Below are positions 34,041-46,944 of a stretch of DNA of 64,000 nucleotides, in pieces; the first letter of the stretch is position 1; every line of letters begins with the position of its first letter. The DNA comes from Sphaerolaimus hirsutus. Lineage: Eukaryota > Nematoda > Chromadorea > Monhysterida > Sphaerolaimidae. The stretch is taken from NCBI GenBank assembly GCA_964036195.1, contig OZ038453.1, positions 25,072,352 to 25,136,351 of the forward strand, given 5' to 3'. Position numbers and translations under genes: made by a program. The notes beneath the pieces are model-generated. The model was not told the origin of the DNA. It was given only the letters and a program-made list of their open reading frames with translations, and ran no database searches.

Positions 34041-34784
34041 GTCAGAGGTGTGCCACAGAGTTGTTAAAAGTACCAAATTTTTTCAAAAGGTTTGGTTGAA
34101 TAATTCGCCTGGGAAAATTTTTTTTGTCAGGTTTTTTTGAGGGTTTACTACTCGAGGGGAGGGGGAATGATTCGTGGGGGTGTATTATTATTTAGTCAAA
34201 ATTTTCAATCATGTTTCTATCAACTCATTTTACAAAATATGCTTTATTAACACATAAACGTGTCATTTTTTGTCAAATTTGGGCAAATTTATCAAATCCT
34301 TTAAGGGGGATCATTTCTTGGGGGGTTATCATTTCCTCACTCGTATCATTATCGGGATTGGTATTTAGAATTTTTGGGATCCGGGGATTCAGGATTTTTT
34401 TTTTAGTTTTCATGATCAGGATCAGGATTATACCGGAATTCTGGTCACGGAATTGAGATTTTGAAATAAGTTCTGGTATTGAGGGTTTTTCTGTAATATT
34501 TGACAAAAAAAATCTAAGACACTTGAATTCAAGAGAAGGCATTAACAGGCACACTGAATATTCCAGTTCACATTTATCAATGCAAGAATTTCTTTCGGTT
34601 TTTGTTATATTTTTTGCACTAAATCTTTGGGACTAAATGCTTTTTTTACCCAGTACTCTGGTACTTTTGACACCTCTGCTCTCAACCTATGCTTATCCAT
34701 TATTCCATTTAAAAAATATGGTCAATGTGAATGTATAATATGTTGCATAGATTAGCCATACCTATAACTTTGTAATCATGACTA

Positions 34785-36692
34785 CCGTATTACCTCGAAA
34801 TACCCCCATGGGGGTTTATTTATTTGCCAGCAAAATTTGAGGGGGGTTAATTCGACGGGGGGGGGGGGGTTATTATTTCGTCAGAAATGTTCGTGAAATT
34901 CATAGTTAAGAATGCGCTTTTTCATACACAAAAACGGTAATAAGCGTGAGAAAGTAGGTCATATTTGGGCTATAAGTGTACATCTGTACACAAATGAGCG
35001 TAAAAGTGTCATTGCAATTTAAATTAGTAGTAATAAATACATCATGTACATTGCATACACGATGTCCATCATTCAGGAGGGGGGGTATTTTGAGGGGGGG
35101 GGGTTTATTATTTCCCCAGCCCATTTTGAGGGGGGTTAATTCGAGGGGGGTTAATTCAAGGGGGGGGGGGATAATTCGAGGTAATACGGTAATTATAAAG
35201 ATATTTTCGTCATGTGATGTGTTCTATATCTGAATATTATTAATTTATAAATCAGTTATTATTAATGTCCTTTCATTCTTAATCAATATCATGAGATTAA
35301 ACGTGACATGCGTTTTTGTTTACCGTATTTCCTCAAAATACCCCCAGGGGCCAGATTTAATACTCCCTACAGATTTGTAGGGTAGGGTTGGCATGTATTT
35401 GCTTTCGCTGCTGTAGGCTCATATTCATTTGTATTTTTTGTATTGTATTGTTTTCATCCAAAAGGGGGGAGTTATTCGAGGGGGGGAGTTATTTTTTCCT
35501 CACCTCGCCAACAGGGGGGAGTTATTCAAGGGGGGGAGTTATTCGAGGGGGGTCTTATTCGAGGATTTGCGGTAGATTTCTTTCTCGTAGCTGCCCTCAT
35601 GGTTTCGGTTGTAGGCAGTGAACACAAAAAAAAGTGACCACCTGACTACACAAAAGCGCGACTTATGCGAGTAACCCGCCCGACAAAAAAAAAAAATACG
35701 AATTGGCAGACGGCCAAGAAATGACGATATCGTGATTTCCTGGCCAAAATCGAAGTGATATACGTCATATTGCAATATCGGCGACCTTAAGGGATGGTTT
35801 CATATATTTTACGAACCGCCTTGCTCTGGGTGCATGTGCGTCGATGCGGCTGAACTTTAAAAAATCTGTCGGGCGTGCGCCCTACCCTACAAATCTGTAG
35901 CGAGTATTAAATCTGGCCCCAGGGCTTTATTATTTAGCCAGCAAATTTTAGGTTTCATTTAAGTGAGAATTTGTTATTATTTCATCAGAAGATTTATAAA
36001 GTGCCATATACTCAGTCAGATGCAGAAAAATTGAATAAAATAAATGCATAAGCGTCCATAGATAATTTTTAAACGCAAAGACGCAAATGATAATTCACTT
36101 AGTCATTTACATCATATTTACACTCATTTTGGGTGGGGGTATACCAAGGGTTGTCATTATTTCCCCACCTCGCTCAGACCTGGGGGTAATTCGAGAAGAT
36201 ACGGTATTACAGTTTACGTGTTCGCAGTTGTTCATTTTCATACATGCAAATGCACTTGAACTTATTGCAAATACCTTCCGCTTTTGATAAAGGCCAATCT
36301 CAATTTTTTAGCTAACCTAAATCCTCGAAAATGGCCACAGGGGAGTTATTTTTTCGTGAAGTTGTTTTAGGGGGAGTTATTCGAGGGTGAGTGATTTTTT
36401 CCTCAGAAAACTTGAATTTAATTCATTGTATTCATGGATGCAGTCTGTCAACTCATGTAATTCAGGTTAATATTTAATTGTCCAACAACAGTAAAAATAA
36501 GTGTTAACACTGCATAAACATAATATGCTGTCGCTACTGTAGGCTGATATTCGTTTGTATTGTATCCTTTTCATCCAAAGGGGGGGAGTTATTCAAGACG
36601 GGAGGTTATTCGGGGGAGGAGTTTTTCCTCACCTCACCAACAGTGGGGGGGGGGGGGTTATTCAAGGGGGTCTTATTCGAGGATTTGCGGTA
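34785..36692. repeat. Cluster of TACCGTA-type elements with a nested insertion
   Basis: 34785-35191 is a complete copy (TACCGTATTACCTCG ... CGAGGTAATACGGTA). Partial copies lie at 35321-35576, 36123-36207 and 36571-36692 (CTTATTCGAGGATTTGCGGTA). A distinct inverted repeat, 35347-35920, with ends GGGGCCAGATTTAATACTC and GAGTATTAAATCTGGCCCC, sits inside one of them. No gene. Confidence 0.6.
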
Positions 36693-37227
36693 TTCAGATT
36701 TTTATCCGTATATTCTGTTCAACCATTTTTATTAAATACGTTTTGAAAACTTGGATTTGTGATTTACAGTGTTGGTATTTACCTGGTTTTGTTCTGGAAA
36801 TCCTGACTTTTTGAAAACAAGCGTTTGAGATTAATACACCTTTTTTAGTTCTTTCTTCTATGTTTTATCTTTCAAGCTGTAACTTATCTAGCCAGCGGTA
36901 TTGTTAATGGTATCAAAAGTTTCGGCCGCCATTATAAAAACATTAAAAAAACAAATAAATTTGTGGTCTGGCCGTTGCACTGAAAACAAAAAAAAACGAA
37001 ATGCAAAAAGTGCAAAAAGTGACCGCGGTCCCGAACTCACCCAATCCATCTGCTGCGCTCTGTCTCTTCACAAGTTTATGATTGAAATTGCGATCGCCGT
37101 GTCTCCTGCCGCCCCTTCGATTCGGTCGTCCGAATTCACCCGATTGTGAATCGGGTTGGCTTTTTGAGGACTTGTCTGTTGTAAATATTGGAGAAAAATT
37201 TATGCTAAAAAATCAGTGTTGTAGTTA

Positions 37228-38490
37228 CCGTATTTGCTTGAATAATTCCCCCATCAGACTTTTTTTAGTGGGGACCTATTCCAGGGAGGCATTTTTCATG
37301 GGGGAGGCGTTATTATTTCGTCAAACTTTTCAAGCATATTTCGATCAACCCATTTCATGAAATATGCTTTATTAACACAAAAATGTGTCATTTTTGTCAA
37401 AATTGGGCACAACAAATTGATCAAATTTTCAAGCGTGGGAATTAGGGTATCAAATTTCTGTTTCCGTTTTCTGTTTCTGCTGGAAAATTTTTTACCTTTC
37501 CGTTTTCCGTTTTCCGACAGCTGAAATTTTTTTACCTTTCCGTTTTCTGTTTTCCGGCAGCCGAAAAAATTTTACCTTGCCATTTTCCGTTTTCCGGCAG
37601 CTGAAAATTTTTTACCTTTCCGTTTCCGTTTTTTCCGGCCCATTTTTCCATTTTCCGGCTGACAAAATTTTACCTTTCCGTTTCCATTTTTCCAGGTCAT
37701 TTTTCCATTGTCTGGCTCGATTTTCAGTTTTCTGGCATTTTTCTATCATTTTTTTCAATCTGTATTTATATTTTTCCACTATGGTGTTTTTAACTTCCAG
37801 GTTCTTGTGTTGTTCATAATTTTGTTGTCTTGTTCGTTCATAATTTTTATCTGTATCCAAATCTGTAAAAAAGATAAAGTAATTTTTGACACATACAGTC
37901 CGCTGAGTATACTTTTTACTGTTCAGTTACATTAAAGCTCACTTTTGCTAAATTCTTATTGTTGTTGTAGTGTATTTTTGCTACCTTTTGATGATTTTTT
38001 GTTGGTTCAGTTGAGCTTGAACTACAAGTGAAGTTACTGGCATGATCCATAGTTGCAGAATGTACAGCTACCACAATCAAAGCCAAACAGGCAAACCTGC
38101 ATGCAGGTTTTCCATCTGCAAATTTGCCCATTTCCATGCAAATTTCACTTTATTTTTTCCATTTCCGTGAAAATTTCACTTTCCGTTTTCCGTTTTCCGG
38201 CATTTCATAATTCCGTTTTCCGTTTTCCGGCCGAAAGTTTGTTTTTACCTTTCCGTTTTCCGTTTTCTGCTGAGTGAAATTTTTTACCTTTCCGTTTCTG
38301 TTTTCCGGCAGAAATTTGTTTTACCTTTCCGTTTTCCATTTTCTGTAAAGTGAACATTTTTTACCTTTCCGTTTTCCGTTTTCCGTAAAAAAAAATTTTT
38401 GACACCCTAGTGGGAATTATTACCTATTAATCTTATAGGGGGAATTAATCCTAATTGGTAATTATTCAAGGGGGTAATTATTCAAGCCAA
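37228..38490. mobile_element. TACCGTATTTGC element split by a TTTTCCG-word element
   Basis: The outer element starts TACCGTATTTGCTTGAATAATTCC and resumes after 38417. The inner element, 37443-38409, has ends TAGGGTATCAAATTT and AAATTTTTGACACCCTA with a perfect 8-bp duplication GTGGGAAT (37435-37442 and 38410-38417). Its arms reiterate CCTTTCCGTTTTCCGTTTTCCGGCAGCTGAAAATTTTTTA. A unique core lies at about 37740-38140. Confidence 0.8.
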
Positions 38491-38969
38491 TATTGTAGAT
38501 TGGTCTCGAATCGGCTGAGAGTGAGGGGGGGGGCTTCCCCCCAAATCAGGATTGGCTTTTCAAATTATGGGGACTTTATCCCATTTGAACCTTAGCCATG
38601 TCCACCAGATTTCTATTTTTCACTCTGTGGGACAGCCAAAGTTGAAAAAAAGTCAAAGCCAAAGTCACTTTACCCACCTTTTTGAGCTTTTCTATTTTTT
38701 GCCTCCCCCAAAAACACATCCAACTGCTGAGAAGTGTCCTCCTGAATGTCATCAGTAGATTTTCTGCTGTGTTCTTTCACCCTGCCACATGATTGTCTCT
38801 TTGTGGCTATTTCACTGATATTCATTGATGTGTACAGACCATGGGCTCTGTTCCTGGGTGGGGAGAAATAGGGTTGGAAAAAAATCAGATTTTTTTTTAA
38901 AAACATTGATTTTAAAAAGTTTATCTTTTCAATGTTGTTGAATGAATTTTGAGGAAAAAAGTGACATCG

Positions 38970-39696
38970 CTAGGGGGGTTTGTAGATGTTGTTGTTGATG
39001 CTGTTAAAAAAGTGTTGTTTTGAACTCATGCATTTCCCTGATGGAGTAAACATATTCATTTGTTCATTTTCAAATTTGTTTTTCCTGTACTTACAGCTGG
39101 CATATTTCTGAATATTAATTGCCCAATTACCAGACCATTTGACAATTGTGCACTGCATTGCTATAATATCCCTAATCACTAACGAGTTTATATATCCCTT
39201 GGCTTTTAGTGTGTCTATCACCTCAGCCGCACAAGATGTACACTCCCTCCCTTTGCATTTGTTACTTTTCTGCGCATGAAAGTAGAAATTTTAAAAAATC
39301 GTTTTAAAAAATTTGGAAAATTGCCAAATTTCATGTCAAAACTCACTCGTTCATCCTTTGACAGTTTAGGTTTCTCAGCGGAACTGTCAGCCAAATTTTG
39401 AAAGTTCAAAATGGCTTCTTCTTCAGTGGCTGCAGCCAAACTGGGGTCATATTGGATGCATTCCCATGTGCCATCTGCATTTTGCAAACAGGGACACTGG
39501 AAAAGTTTTTTAAAATTTTTTTTACAAATTTTAATTTGAATGTATGATTTTTTGAAAAAATTTTTTAACTCACCACTTGAGCGATTGCTGATTGAGTGAT
39601 ACTTCTCAAAATGTCATTTGCAAGGTAGCCTCTGATGTTAAAAATTATGAGTGATAACAATAGAGCGATAATGTTGCATATCCTTGATATGTCCAT
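38970..39696 (-). CDS. Small secreted Cys-rich protein (171 aa, 4 exons)
   Basis: Exons are 39574-39696, 39347-39496, 39095-39269 and 38970-39037, with introns of 77, 77 and 57 bases. All sites are GT-AG and phases 0, 0, 1 agree, giving 172 codons with the stop. The first exon encodes a typical signal peptide (Met, a basic residue, then a hydrophobic run IIALLLSLIIF). The second exon opens with Cys-x-Cys-x5-Gly-Thr-x2-Cys, a spacing seen in half of a von Willebrand type C module. The third has CKGRECTSC and a long amphipathic segment. I do not recognise the family. The same Cys-x-Cys-x5-Gly-Thr-x2-Cys motif follows the signal peptide of the coiled-coil membrane protein at 52.5 kb, so the two may be related or co-inherited. 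The product is expected to be secreted. Confidence 0.7.
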
Positions 39697-39991
39697 TTTA
39701 GGCAAATGTTACCTAAAATGTCTTTGAAATTGAAAAAAAAAATCAAGAAAAAAAAAAATTTAATTGTGAAATCAACTGGAAATGTAAAGTAAATGTTCAA
39801 TGGCGCTGTACAGATTTTTGTGCATGAAATTCAGAACATGTAAACACCATAGTTTTTCTTCCAAATGGATTTGCATATCGATTTCACAATGCTTTATCTT
39901 GTTTACATTTTGTTGACGGAACACATTTTATGTAAATTTACTGTGCATACAAAGTAGTTTTTTCACAAGAGTGGCGTCAATGGCCCTGCGC

Positions 39992-41055
39992 CTGAGTTGC
40001 GAAAACGTATTTACGTTTACCCGAAATACCTGGTTATTCGGGTATTTATACTTACGTTTACGTTTACGCTTTCCAAAAATACCGTTACGTTTTGTTACGT
40101 TTTACTGGCACAATTACCCGGGTACCAGCGAAAACGTAAAAACTATGTGAATGGAACCTTATTATTTGACAAATGTAGTGTTATATGGTCAGTTCAACAT
40201 GCTTAAATATTAAGAGGTTGCCAATTCCGCAAGTGGAGAACTAGAACGATTTATCAGTGAGAAGTCAAAGTTGAGAGAGACGTCAATTTATTAGTGAGAA
40301 GTGAAATGCAGGTAAAAAGAGAAAACGTTTTTAGTGTTTTCTTGTGACCTTGCCACTTGCCACTTATAAATTTACTTTTTTTTTACTTATCACTCGCCAT
40401 TCAACTTGCCATTACCTCTCACTTATAAATCGTAGTTTTTTTTAGTTCCCCACTTAAGGAATTGACACACTAGTTCACACTTAACTACACCCACTAGTTG
40501 ACAACAACGCCAAATGTCAACAGGTTCCGATCAAACTCAATATGCCGATCCCATCATTCTGTTTAAAATAGGTAATATCAATGTCAATGAAGATAATAGG
40601 AACGTTAATAGATAATGTTGTAAAAATGTTGTTTTTATATAAACTGATAGTGGTAGCACTTGATAAAAAATTTTACGTTTACGTTTTATCTCACGTATTC
40701 CCAGGTATACTCGGCGTACATGATACTCTGCCCTCGCACTGATTTATGTCTCGTGTTGGAAGCGTGCCAATGATTATTAAATCATGCGATTTCCGTAAAA
40801 AGATTTTAAAAATTCAGCGATGTGAATATGTTAATGAATAACATTATAACAATCAATTTTATTATCTCTTTATGAAACTCGCACGCGTTAACCATCTTTG
40901 GCACACATCCAGCGGGAACCACGCGTGCAAGGTGTAAAGTAACCGGAGTATATTTTAAAAATACCTTACGTTTTAGTATTTATACTCCAAAATTTGAAAA
41001 CGTATTTACGTTTACGTTTACATTTTCCAAAAATACCAGTATTTGAACAACTCTG
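39992..41055. mobile_element. CAGAGT-type hAT-like element, word ACGTTTACGTTT
   Basis: The ends CTGAGTTGCGAAAACG and TTTGAACAACTCTG are flanked by a perfect 8-bp duplication CCCTGCGC (39984-39991 and 41056-41063). It is the same scaffold as 13330 and 14729, but the word is AAACGT throughout. A separate hairpin, 41058-41250 (CTGCGCACACTAGTTTTCACACG and complement), abuts it. Confidence 0.85.
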
Positions 41056-41937
41056 CCCTGCGCACACTAGTTTTCACACGAAATTTCAAAAACTCATAAA
41101 TGAGCTTTGAACGTGTTTGAGTTTTCCACAATGTGTCATTTTTAATCTCCATCAACTGTAGTTGACGGCCACCTCATTGTGGAAAACTCAAATGCGTTCT
41201 AAGCTGATTTGTGAGTTGTCGAAATTTCGTGTGAAAACTAGTGTGCGCAGGCACATTAGGACAGCATAAAAAGTAAAAATCACATTTCCAGGTACAAAAA
41301 TTAAAAAAAATTATACCGGATTTCTTCTAATAGAACGGCATACCTCCAATAGAACGGCACCTCCAATAGAACCGCATGTTTTGGCACTTGTATTCATGAA
41401 GTTAATAGAACGGCAGCCTCCAATAGAACGGCCGGTATATTTAAATTACATTGGAAGGGTGCCAGAACACACATATATTAGAAAAATTGGTGGTGAGAAC
41501 AACCAAGGTGTTCAGAACTATGATTTAAGGTTATTTTCACATTTGTTTTGTTTGAATTGATGCTCTCATAATAAACTATTGTTCATTTTTCATTGAAAAC
41601 ACTATGTTCAAATGAAAAACGTCTGAAAAAAATTGGTGAAAAAATAGAACGGCAGCCTCCAATAGAACGGCACCTCTAATAGAACGGCAGGTAAAAAAGT
41701 TGACGAAAAAAATAGAACGGTGCTTTTCAATAAGAAGAAATACGGTAATTTGTGTTATTTTTCTATGATTAGTCATAAGATTGGCAGGTGTATCCGATTG
41801 TTTGTATGAATCAGTCTGCAAGTTTATGGCCAATTCAGCAATCAAACTTGGGCACAGTGAAAAATCGAACATCAAAAAAATCGGACATGAATCATCGCCA
41901 TTTATATAGGTACAGTATTTCTGTATTTGCTTGAATA

Positions 41938-42690
41938 GTTCCTCGTTGAATAACCCCCTCTAATAATCCCCCTTTAAGACGAGTGAGGAGACCCCCCTTG
42001 AAAAATTGAGATTTATCAATTTAATGTGTCCTATTTTGGCAAAAAATGGCACGTTACTGTGTTAGGTAATAAAGCATATTTCGTGAAATGAGTTGATAGA
42101 AACATGCTTGGAAATTTTGACAAAAATATAATCGCCCGTATTCAATTCTCCCCCCCCCTCGAAAAGTCCCCCCTCAATAAAGTCTGACGGTACAATATTT
42201 CCCCAGGGGGATTATTCAAGGAAATAAACACGGTAGCTGATTCCCAGCTAAACTGATAGACACAATCAACATTCAACTGAGCAAGTTTATTTTATGTTAG
42301 AATAGACTTTTTCTGAATACTATAACAGTGTGTGAAAACATCGGAACCGTGCATAGCATTGAAAAATTCTCGGGAGGTTTATATTTTTTTGTAAATATCA
42401 GAAAATCTTACATAAAATACATGTGTAATGTAAATATTTAGTTCATCAGTAAAATGTGACGTAAATTGCCCGTCACTAGTGATGTTAAAGGCACCGGGAA
42501 AAATGGCACCGCACCGCACCGGCACCTTTGCCAACGCATGAAAAGGGCACCTGGCACCCTGGGGCACCGGCCAGAAAATGGCACCGCACCGCACCGGCAC
42601 CGGTGCCTTTTGGAAAAAATGGCACCGGCACCGAAGGGCACCAGCGGGTTGCCGGTGCTAGCACCAAAAGGCACCGCACCGGGCTGGAAT
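41938..42690. repeat. TTGAATAATTCCCC fragment and a GGCACCG-word element
   Basis: 41938-42240 repeats TTGAATAATCCCCC and ends GGAAATAAACACGGTA. From 42477, TAGTGATGTTAAAGGCACC starts an array of GGCACCGCACCGGCACC words to about 42685. It shares the TAGTGATG end with the GCGCC elements but uses a different word and lacks a matching right end. The following kilobase (42700-43680) shows no gene. Confidence 0.6.
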
Positions 42691-43682
42691 TTCTGAAGTA
42701 AATATCGGGCAGTTTCTCAGTGGTCTCACCTTTGGAAGTGCATATTTCCATGAATTTTCAACCGATTTTGATGGTTGAGCACTTAAAATGATCAGAATGA
42801 TGTGGCAATCACTTTTATGAAGCAATTACAATGATTACAAATGAAAGATAAAATATTTAATTCATTACAATGTCCATAGCCACTATTGTCTACTTGTCAG
42901 ATATTTTACGTTTTTACTAATTTTACTATTTTCCGTTTTTACCACAAAAATACGCCACTCGTCGAATTTTGCCGCGGCAGAGAATTGCAAATTCCGGTCC
43001 CTTTGCGCTTCCACTTGCGTGCTTAATTAAATAAATAATTGGTTTTATGGTACGGGGATGTTTACACGCAAATCAGGAACGGCGCCAGTACCCCTTGGGG
43101 TCCTGACAGTTCCTGAGGACGGACACGGCAACTTACCAATCCCTTTCATAACTGCTGCCGGCGGTTTACTTCAATTAATTGTTAAAAAGCCGTAATTAAT
43201 GAAAAGCCGAAATTAATAAAATTCAAATTAAAATTCAAGCAGTTAGTATGCTTCAGGGGGACCAAGTTGGTTTCACGGGAACTTTATTTAGCGATGTAGT
43301 CAGAGTCAATTTCACAATAGCTCAAGTGAGTCGTATAGCCTCTAGTGGGTGAAAAAATGTAAAATCAGCGCGTTTTATAATCACCAAAATCTACCATAAT
43401 CGAACTGAATACTAAATCAAAGACAAAACAATTAACCATAATAAGCGAATTAATAAGGCGTAATCAATGATCACTGGAAAACTGTAAACATAACGTACAA
43501 GGCACAAGTAAATTAATTAAATGCGGGAAAATCATCTAATTAAATAAAGCGGGTAAAATATGGGTCAAACCAAGCGTAAAGTAACTGTAATTACCAATGA
43601 CGTAATTAAAATACAATTTATCTCGTAGGTGAGTGTCGAGAACTGGGTTTCTATTCAGAGGAGCAGAATATAAGGACATTTT

Positions 43683-44100
43683 AACCTATTGGGGAAAAGG
43701 GTGTGCGCTACACTCGTTCCTAGTAAAGAAAATGTTGGTTTATGGTAGGAAAATGTCCGGAAAGTGTCCGTTTTGTGAGAGTTATGTCCCATTTTTGGAA
43801 ACTTATGTCCCATATTATGACGTCATAGTTGTTGACGCAAAAGTGGGTTACGGTAGCGACGCGAGAATTGCGTCGTCGTATAGTATTGCGTCGTATTTTT
43901 TTGCGCCGTATCCAAATCTTATGGTAGTGTTGGGGAAGATTGGGTTTTGCGTCGCTACCGTAACCTAATTTTGCGTCAGATTTTTTTGCGTCGCTACCGT
44001 AACCTAATTTTGCGTCAGATTTTTAATATGGAATTTTTTGTGTGTGTGTGGGGGGACTATTGGAACGAGTGTAGTGCACACCCTTTTCCCCAATAGGTTA
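43683..44100. mobile_element. MITE with 38-base inverted ends
   Basis: AACCTATTGGGGAAAAGGGTGTGCGCTACACTCGTTCC at the left is mirrored at the right end (43683 and 44100). The inside has a direct repeat of TTTTTTGCGTCGCTACCGTAACCTAATTTTGCGTCAGA. No coding content. Confidence 0.75.
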
Positions 44101-44390
44101 AATAGTCCTTATAGGTGATTTTGTGGCTGTTTTTATGGAATGATAAAGTGATTGAAGAGGCATTTTTTATTGAAATATTGATAAGCGAAAACAAATACAG
44201 GCTAGGCGATGGTATTACATGCTTTTTTTCACAGATTTTCTCTGAAAATCACTAGACACACTCTTCAAATGTTTGGACTTTGTCTGAGTGTATTTTGAAA
44301 CTGCAAATTTCTGCAGTGTGCACTTGAATGCGGCCTCATGCATTCTGCGTGGGGTGGGCGGAGCGTATTTGAATTTTGAAATACGGTATT

Positions 44391-46307
44391 TTATAAAGGT
44401 AGTACGTTATGCATGAGCCCCGACCTTTTTTGAATTTTGTCATGCCTATGGTGTTCGACAAGAGGGGTGGTAATTTTTCTTTTTTTGGCCATGTCATCTT
44501 TTTCTACAAGTTTGTCGACATGGTGCCAATTAAATTGTACAAAGGGAAGTAATTCCCTCGGTATTTTCAGGGGCTCATGCGAAAAGCACCCTGTGCAAAT
44601 TAGATATGGGACATGTAGCATGGGTCGATTTTTCTTGGTGCCCTCACAATACTTGCACCTGGAAAATGGGGGGGTGAAAATGAGTTTTTATAATGAAATT
44701 TTTTCATAAATAGGTGTAATTATCAACTGACGTGTGGATAATTTCACCGTTTTCTGTAATCACACACTGATTTTTGAGTGTGAAATTCATGAAATTGTCC
44801 ATGGACCGCCTATTTTCTGAATTTTCTGCCAATTCATTGCGGTCTAATTTTTTCAAAACTTTGCAAGACCAGCCGACAATGTTGTCGGGCATGTCTCCTG
44901 CGCATGCAACATGTATACTGTTTTTATTTTGTCGGGTGTTACCTTGGTGATGTTAAAAAATAACAAACTTGTAAGATATTCTGCATCAATATAGTGTCGA
45001 CACCTTTGAGCAAAATCAATGACTGTTTCTCTTGATTTTGCAGGGTCGTCCCTATACATTGGATGTGTGAATGCAAAATCCATGCTTTCTGGTATTTTTA
45101 TTCTAAATTTGGGCATGGTTTTGCCATCTCTAAGGGGACTGGGACGACGGCGTCCCAGCAAATATAAATCTGCTTGAGTAGGGAATGCGAAAGAAAATGA
45201 AAAAGTGTAACATGTGGGGTGGTGAACAATACAAACTTACTATCTTGATCGTGCAATAGTTTTTTCACACAGGTGGAAATTAGTGTGTGAATTTGGGATG
45301 TAGTAAGTGTTATTCCCAGGTGTTCCATGAATCTTTTTGGAACATAAATATTCACTTGTGGCTGTTGCACATCCTCTGCAACCACCGTTTTGAAAATCTG
45401 AAAAAATCCCCCCACATACTGCAGATGACTCCAGAAGGACGACCGATGTGATGAAGAAGGAACAAACCTCTATCTGGACAGCCATACCATTGTGCTCCAG
45501 TTGAATTTTGCCCGTGTCGGGCAGGATGGTTGATTGGATTGTGGCCTGGGGGCTGTCCCAGAGCCTGTAAAATGTAGAATAATGTGTAAAATACATGTAA
45601 AATGTCATGTAAAGTGTCAGTTTTTCATGAAGTTTTCCATGTATTATCAGTAAACATCTTGAAAAATGCCACTTTACATGGCATTTTACATGTATTTTAC
45701 ATATTATTCTACATTTTACAGGCTCTGGGACTGTGACCAGGCTATATACAGCTGTTTTGAGAGGTAGTTGATGGAAAGAGAGAGCTTGTGAATCCCCATC
45801 TTTGTATAGTTGAGATTTGGATTTTTTGTTTATGTCCATTTTCAGTGATGTCATTTTGAGATGGAACACCCTGGTTGCATATAGAAAATATTCCTAGGAG
45901 TGAAAATGCGTCTGAATGGATCATGTCGATTTACCGGCAATCTTCTGTTCGTTTTTGTGAAAAATGCAATATGGCGGACTTTTTTGCCGGAGGGGGGGAG
46001 GGGTGGCGTTTTGCAACGTTCGCTTTCGATCGGATTATATTAGGGAGGGGGAGGTGCAAAAAATGTTCGCGGCGCCTACCTGCCCGCGCCGCCGCATTTG
46101 TTTGTCATGGAAATAATCGCTGCGTGGTGCGGCGGCGCGGCGGCGGCGCCGAGCTGCCGCTGCACAGATTGCAATTAGATTTGTTTTAGTGAGCTGTATG
46201 TGTACAGCCCAATCAGGACGCATTTTCACTTTGCCCTGTTTCATGGGAAGAACTATATTGTAAGGCTTTGTAGAGATATGATGTGTCCAAAAACAGAGTT
46301 CTGACAT
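44391..46307 (-). CDS. Zinc-ribbon protein of unknown function (413 aa, 7 exons)
   Basis: Exons: 46080-46307, 45750-45893, 45468-45545, 45241-45397, 44969-45169, 44732-44897, 44391-44658. All introns are GT-AG and phases (0, 0, 0, 1, 1, 2) agree, giving 414 codons with the stop. Exon 1 is Ala/Arg-rich from a GCC-rich stretch and is the least certain. The later exons have ordinary globular composition. The last exon begins CKYCEGTKKN and continues to ICTGCFSHE, a Cys-x2-Cys ... Cys-x2-Cys zinc ribbon, followed by a Lys-rich tail. I do not recognise the family; a nucleic-acid-binding or regulatory role is only a guess from the zinc ribbon and basic ends. Intron 2 (204 bases) consists almost wholly of a transposon. 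Neighbouring genes on this strand have the same 60-75-base introns. Confidence 0.6.
45556..45730. mobile_element. MITE forming most of an intron
   Basis: Inverted ends TCCCAGAGCCTGTAAAATGTAGAATAATRTGTAAAATACATGTAAAATG, about 60 bases each, flanked by CTG on both sides (45553-45555, 45731-45733). It accounts for 175 of the 204 bases of intron 2 in the zinc-ribbon gene. Confidence 0.8.
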
Positions 46308-46644
46308 GTGTGTTCATAATTATGAAAAGTTTGATTGTCATGATATTTTGTAAAAATGGCTACAAAAATAATGGGCAAATTAAGATGGACTATCTTTTAA
46401 ACGGATAAGTTTGTATGACCTTGTGTAAAACCGGAATGGAACGCTCTGTTTTGGACAAATGACACTATTTAATAATGTGACATGTGCGCAAGGTTGACGC
46501 CAACTTACCCTCCCCTCGCAAAAATAACTTTGTCGGTTAAACAGATTAAAATTAGGATATGGCCTTGTCGCCATTAGGTTTTGTTACATTGTAATTTCCA
46601 CACCCATATGTATACAGCATTATTGTAACTAAGTGTAGGATGTA

Positions 46645-46944
46645 TCGTTTTTCTTCAAAATGCCCCCATGGGATATTATTTTTCAACGTTGATGTTTGAA
46701 GTGGGGCTGACTATACTGGTGATGATGTAAATACATATCACCAAAATGAAACTAAATAATCCAAAATTGTTTGAATGTTATCGATGTGCGAAGAAGATTG
46801 CTAAGTACTATAATGTAAAAAGTGATTACAATCAAATAAAAATGTATAAATGCTACTGTAGAACAGATGGTGAGGGAGTTTACGATAATTCAAACATCAA
46901 CGTTGAAAAATAATAACCCATGGGGGCATTTTGAAGAAAAACGA
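46645..46944. mobile_element. TA-flanked element, TCGTTTTTCTTCAAAATGCCCCCATGGG ends
   Basis: Inverted ends of about 60 bases with TA on both sides. The terminal phrase is a diverged form of CCGTATTTCCTCGAAATACCCCC, so it belongs to the TACCGTA-type group. Confidence 0.7.

Noticed and set aside
42379-42751. ORFs with repeated CGAVPF/PVRCGA phrases
   Set aside because: They derive from the GGCACCG word array.
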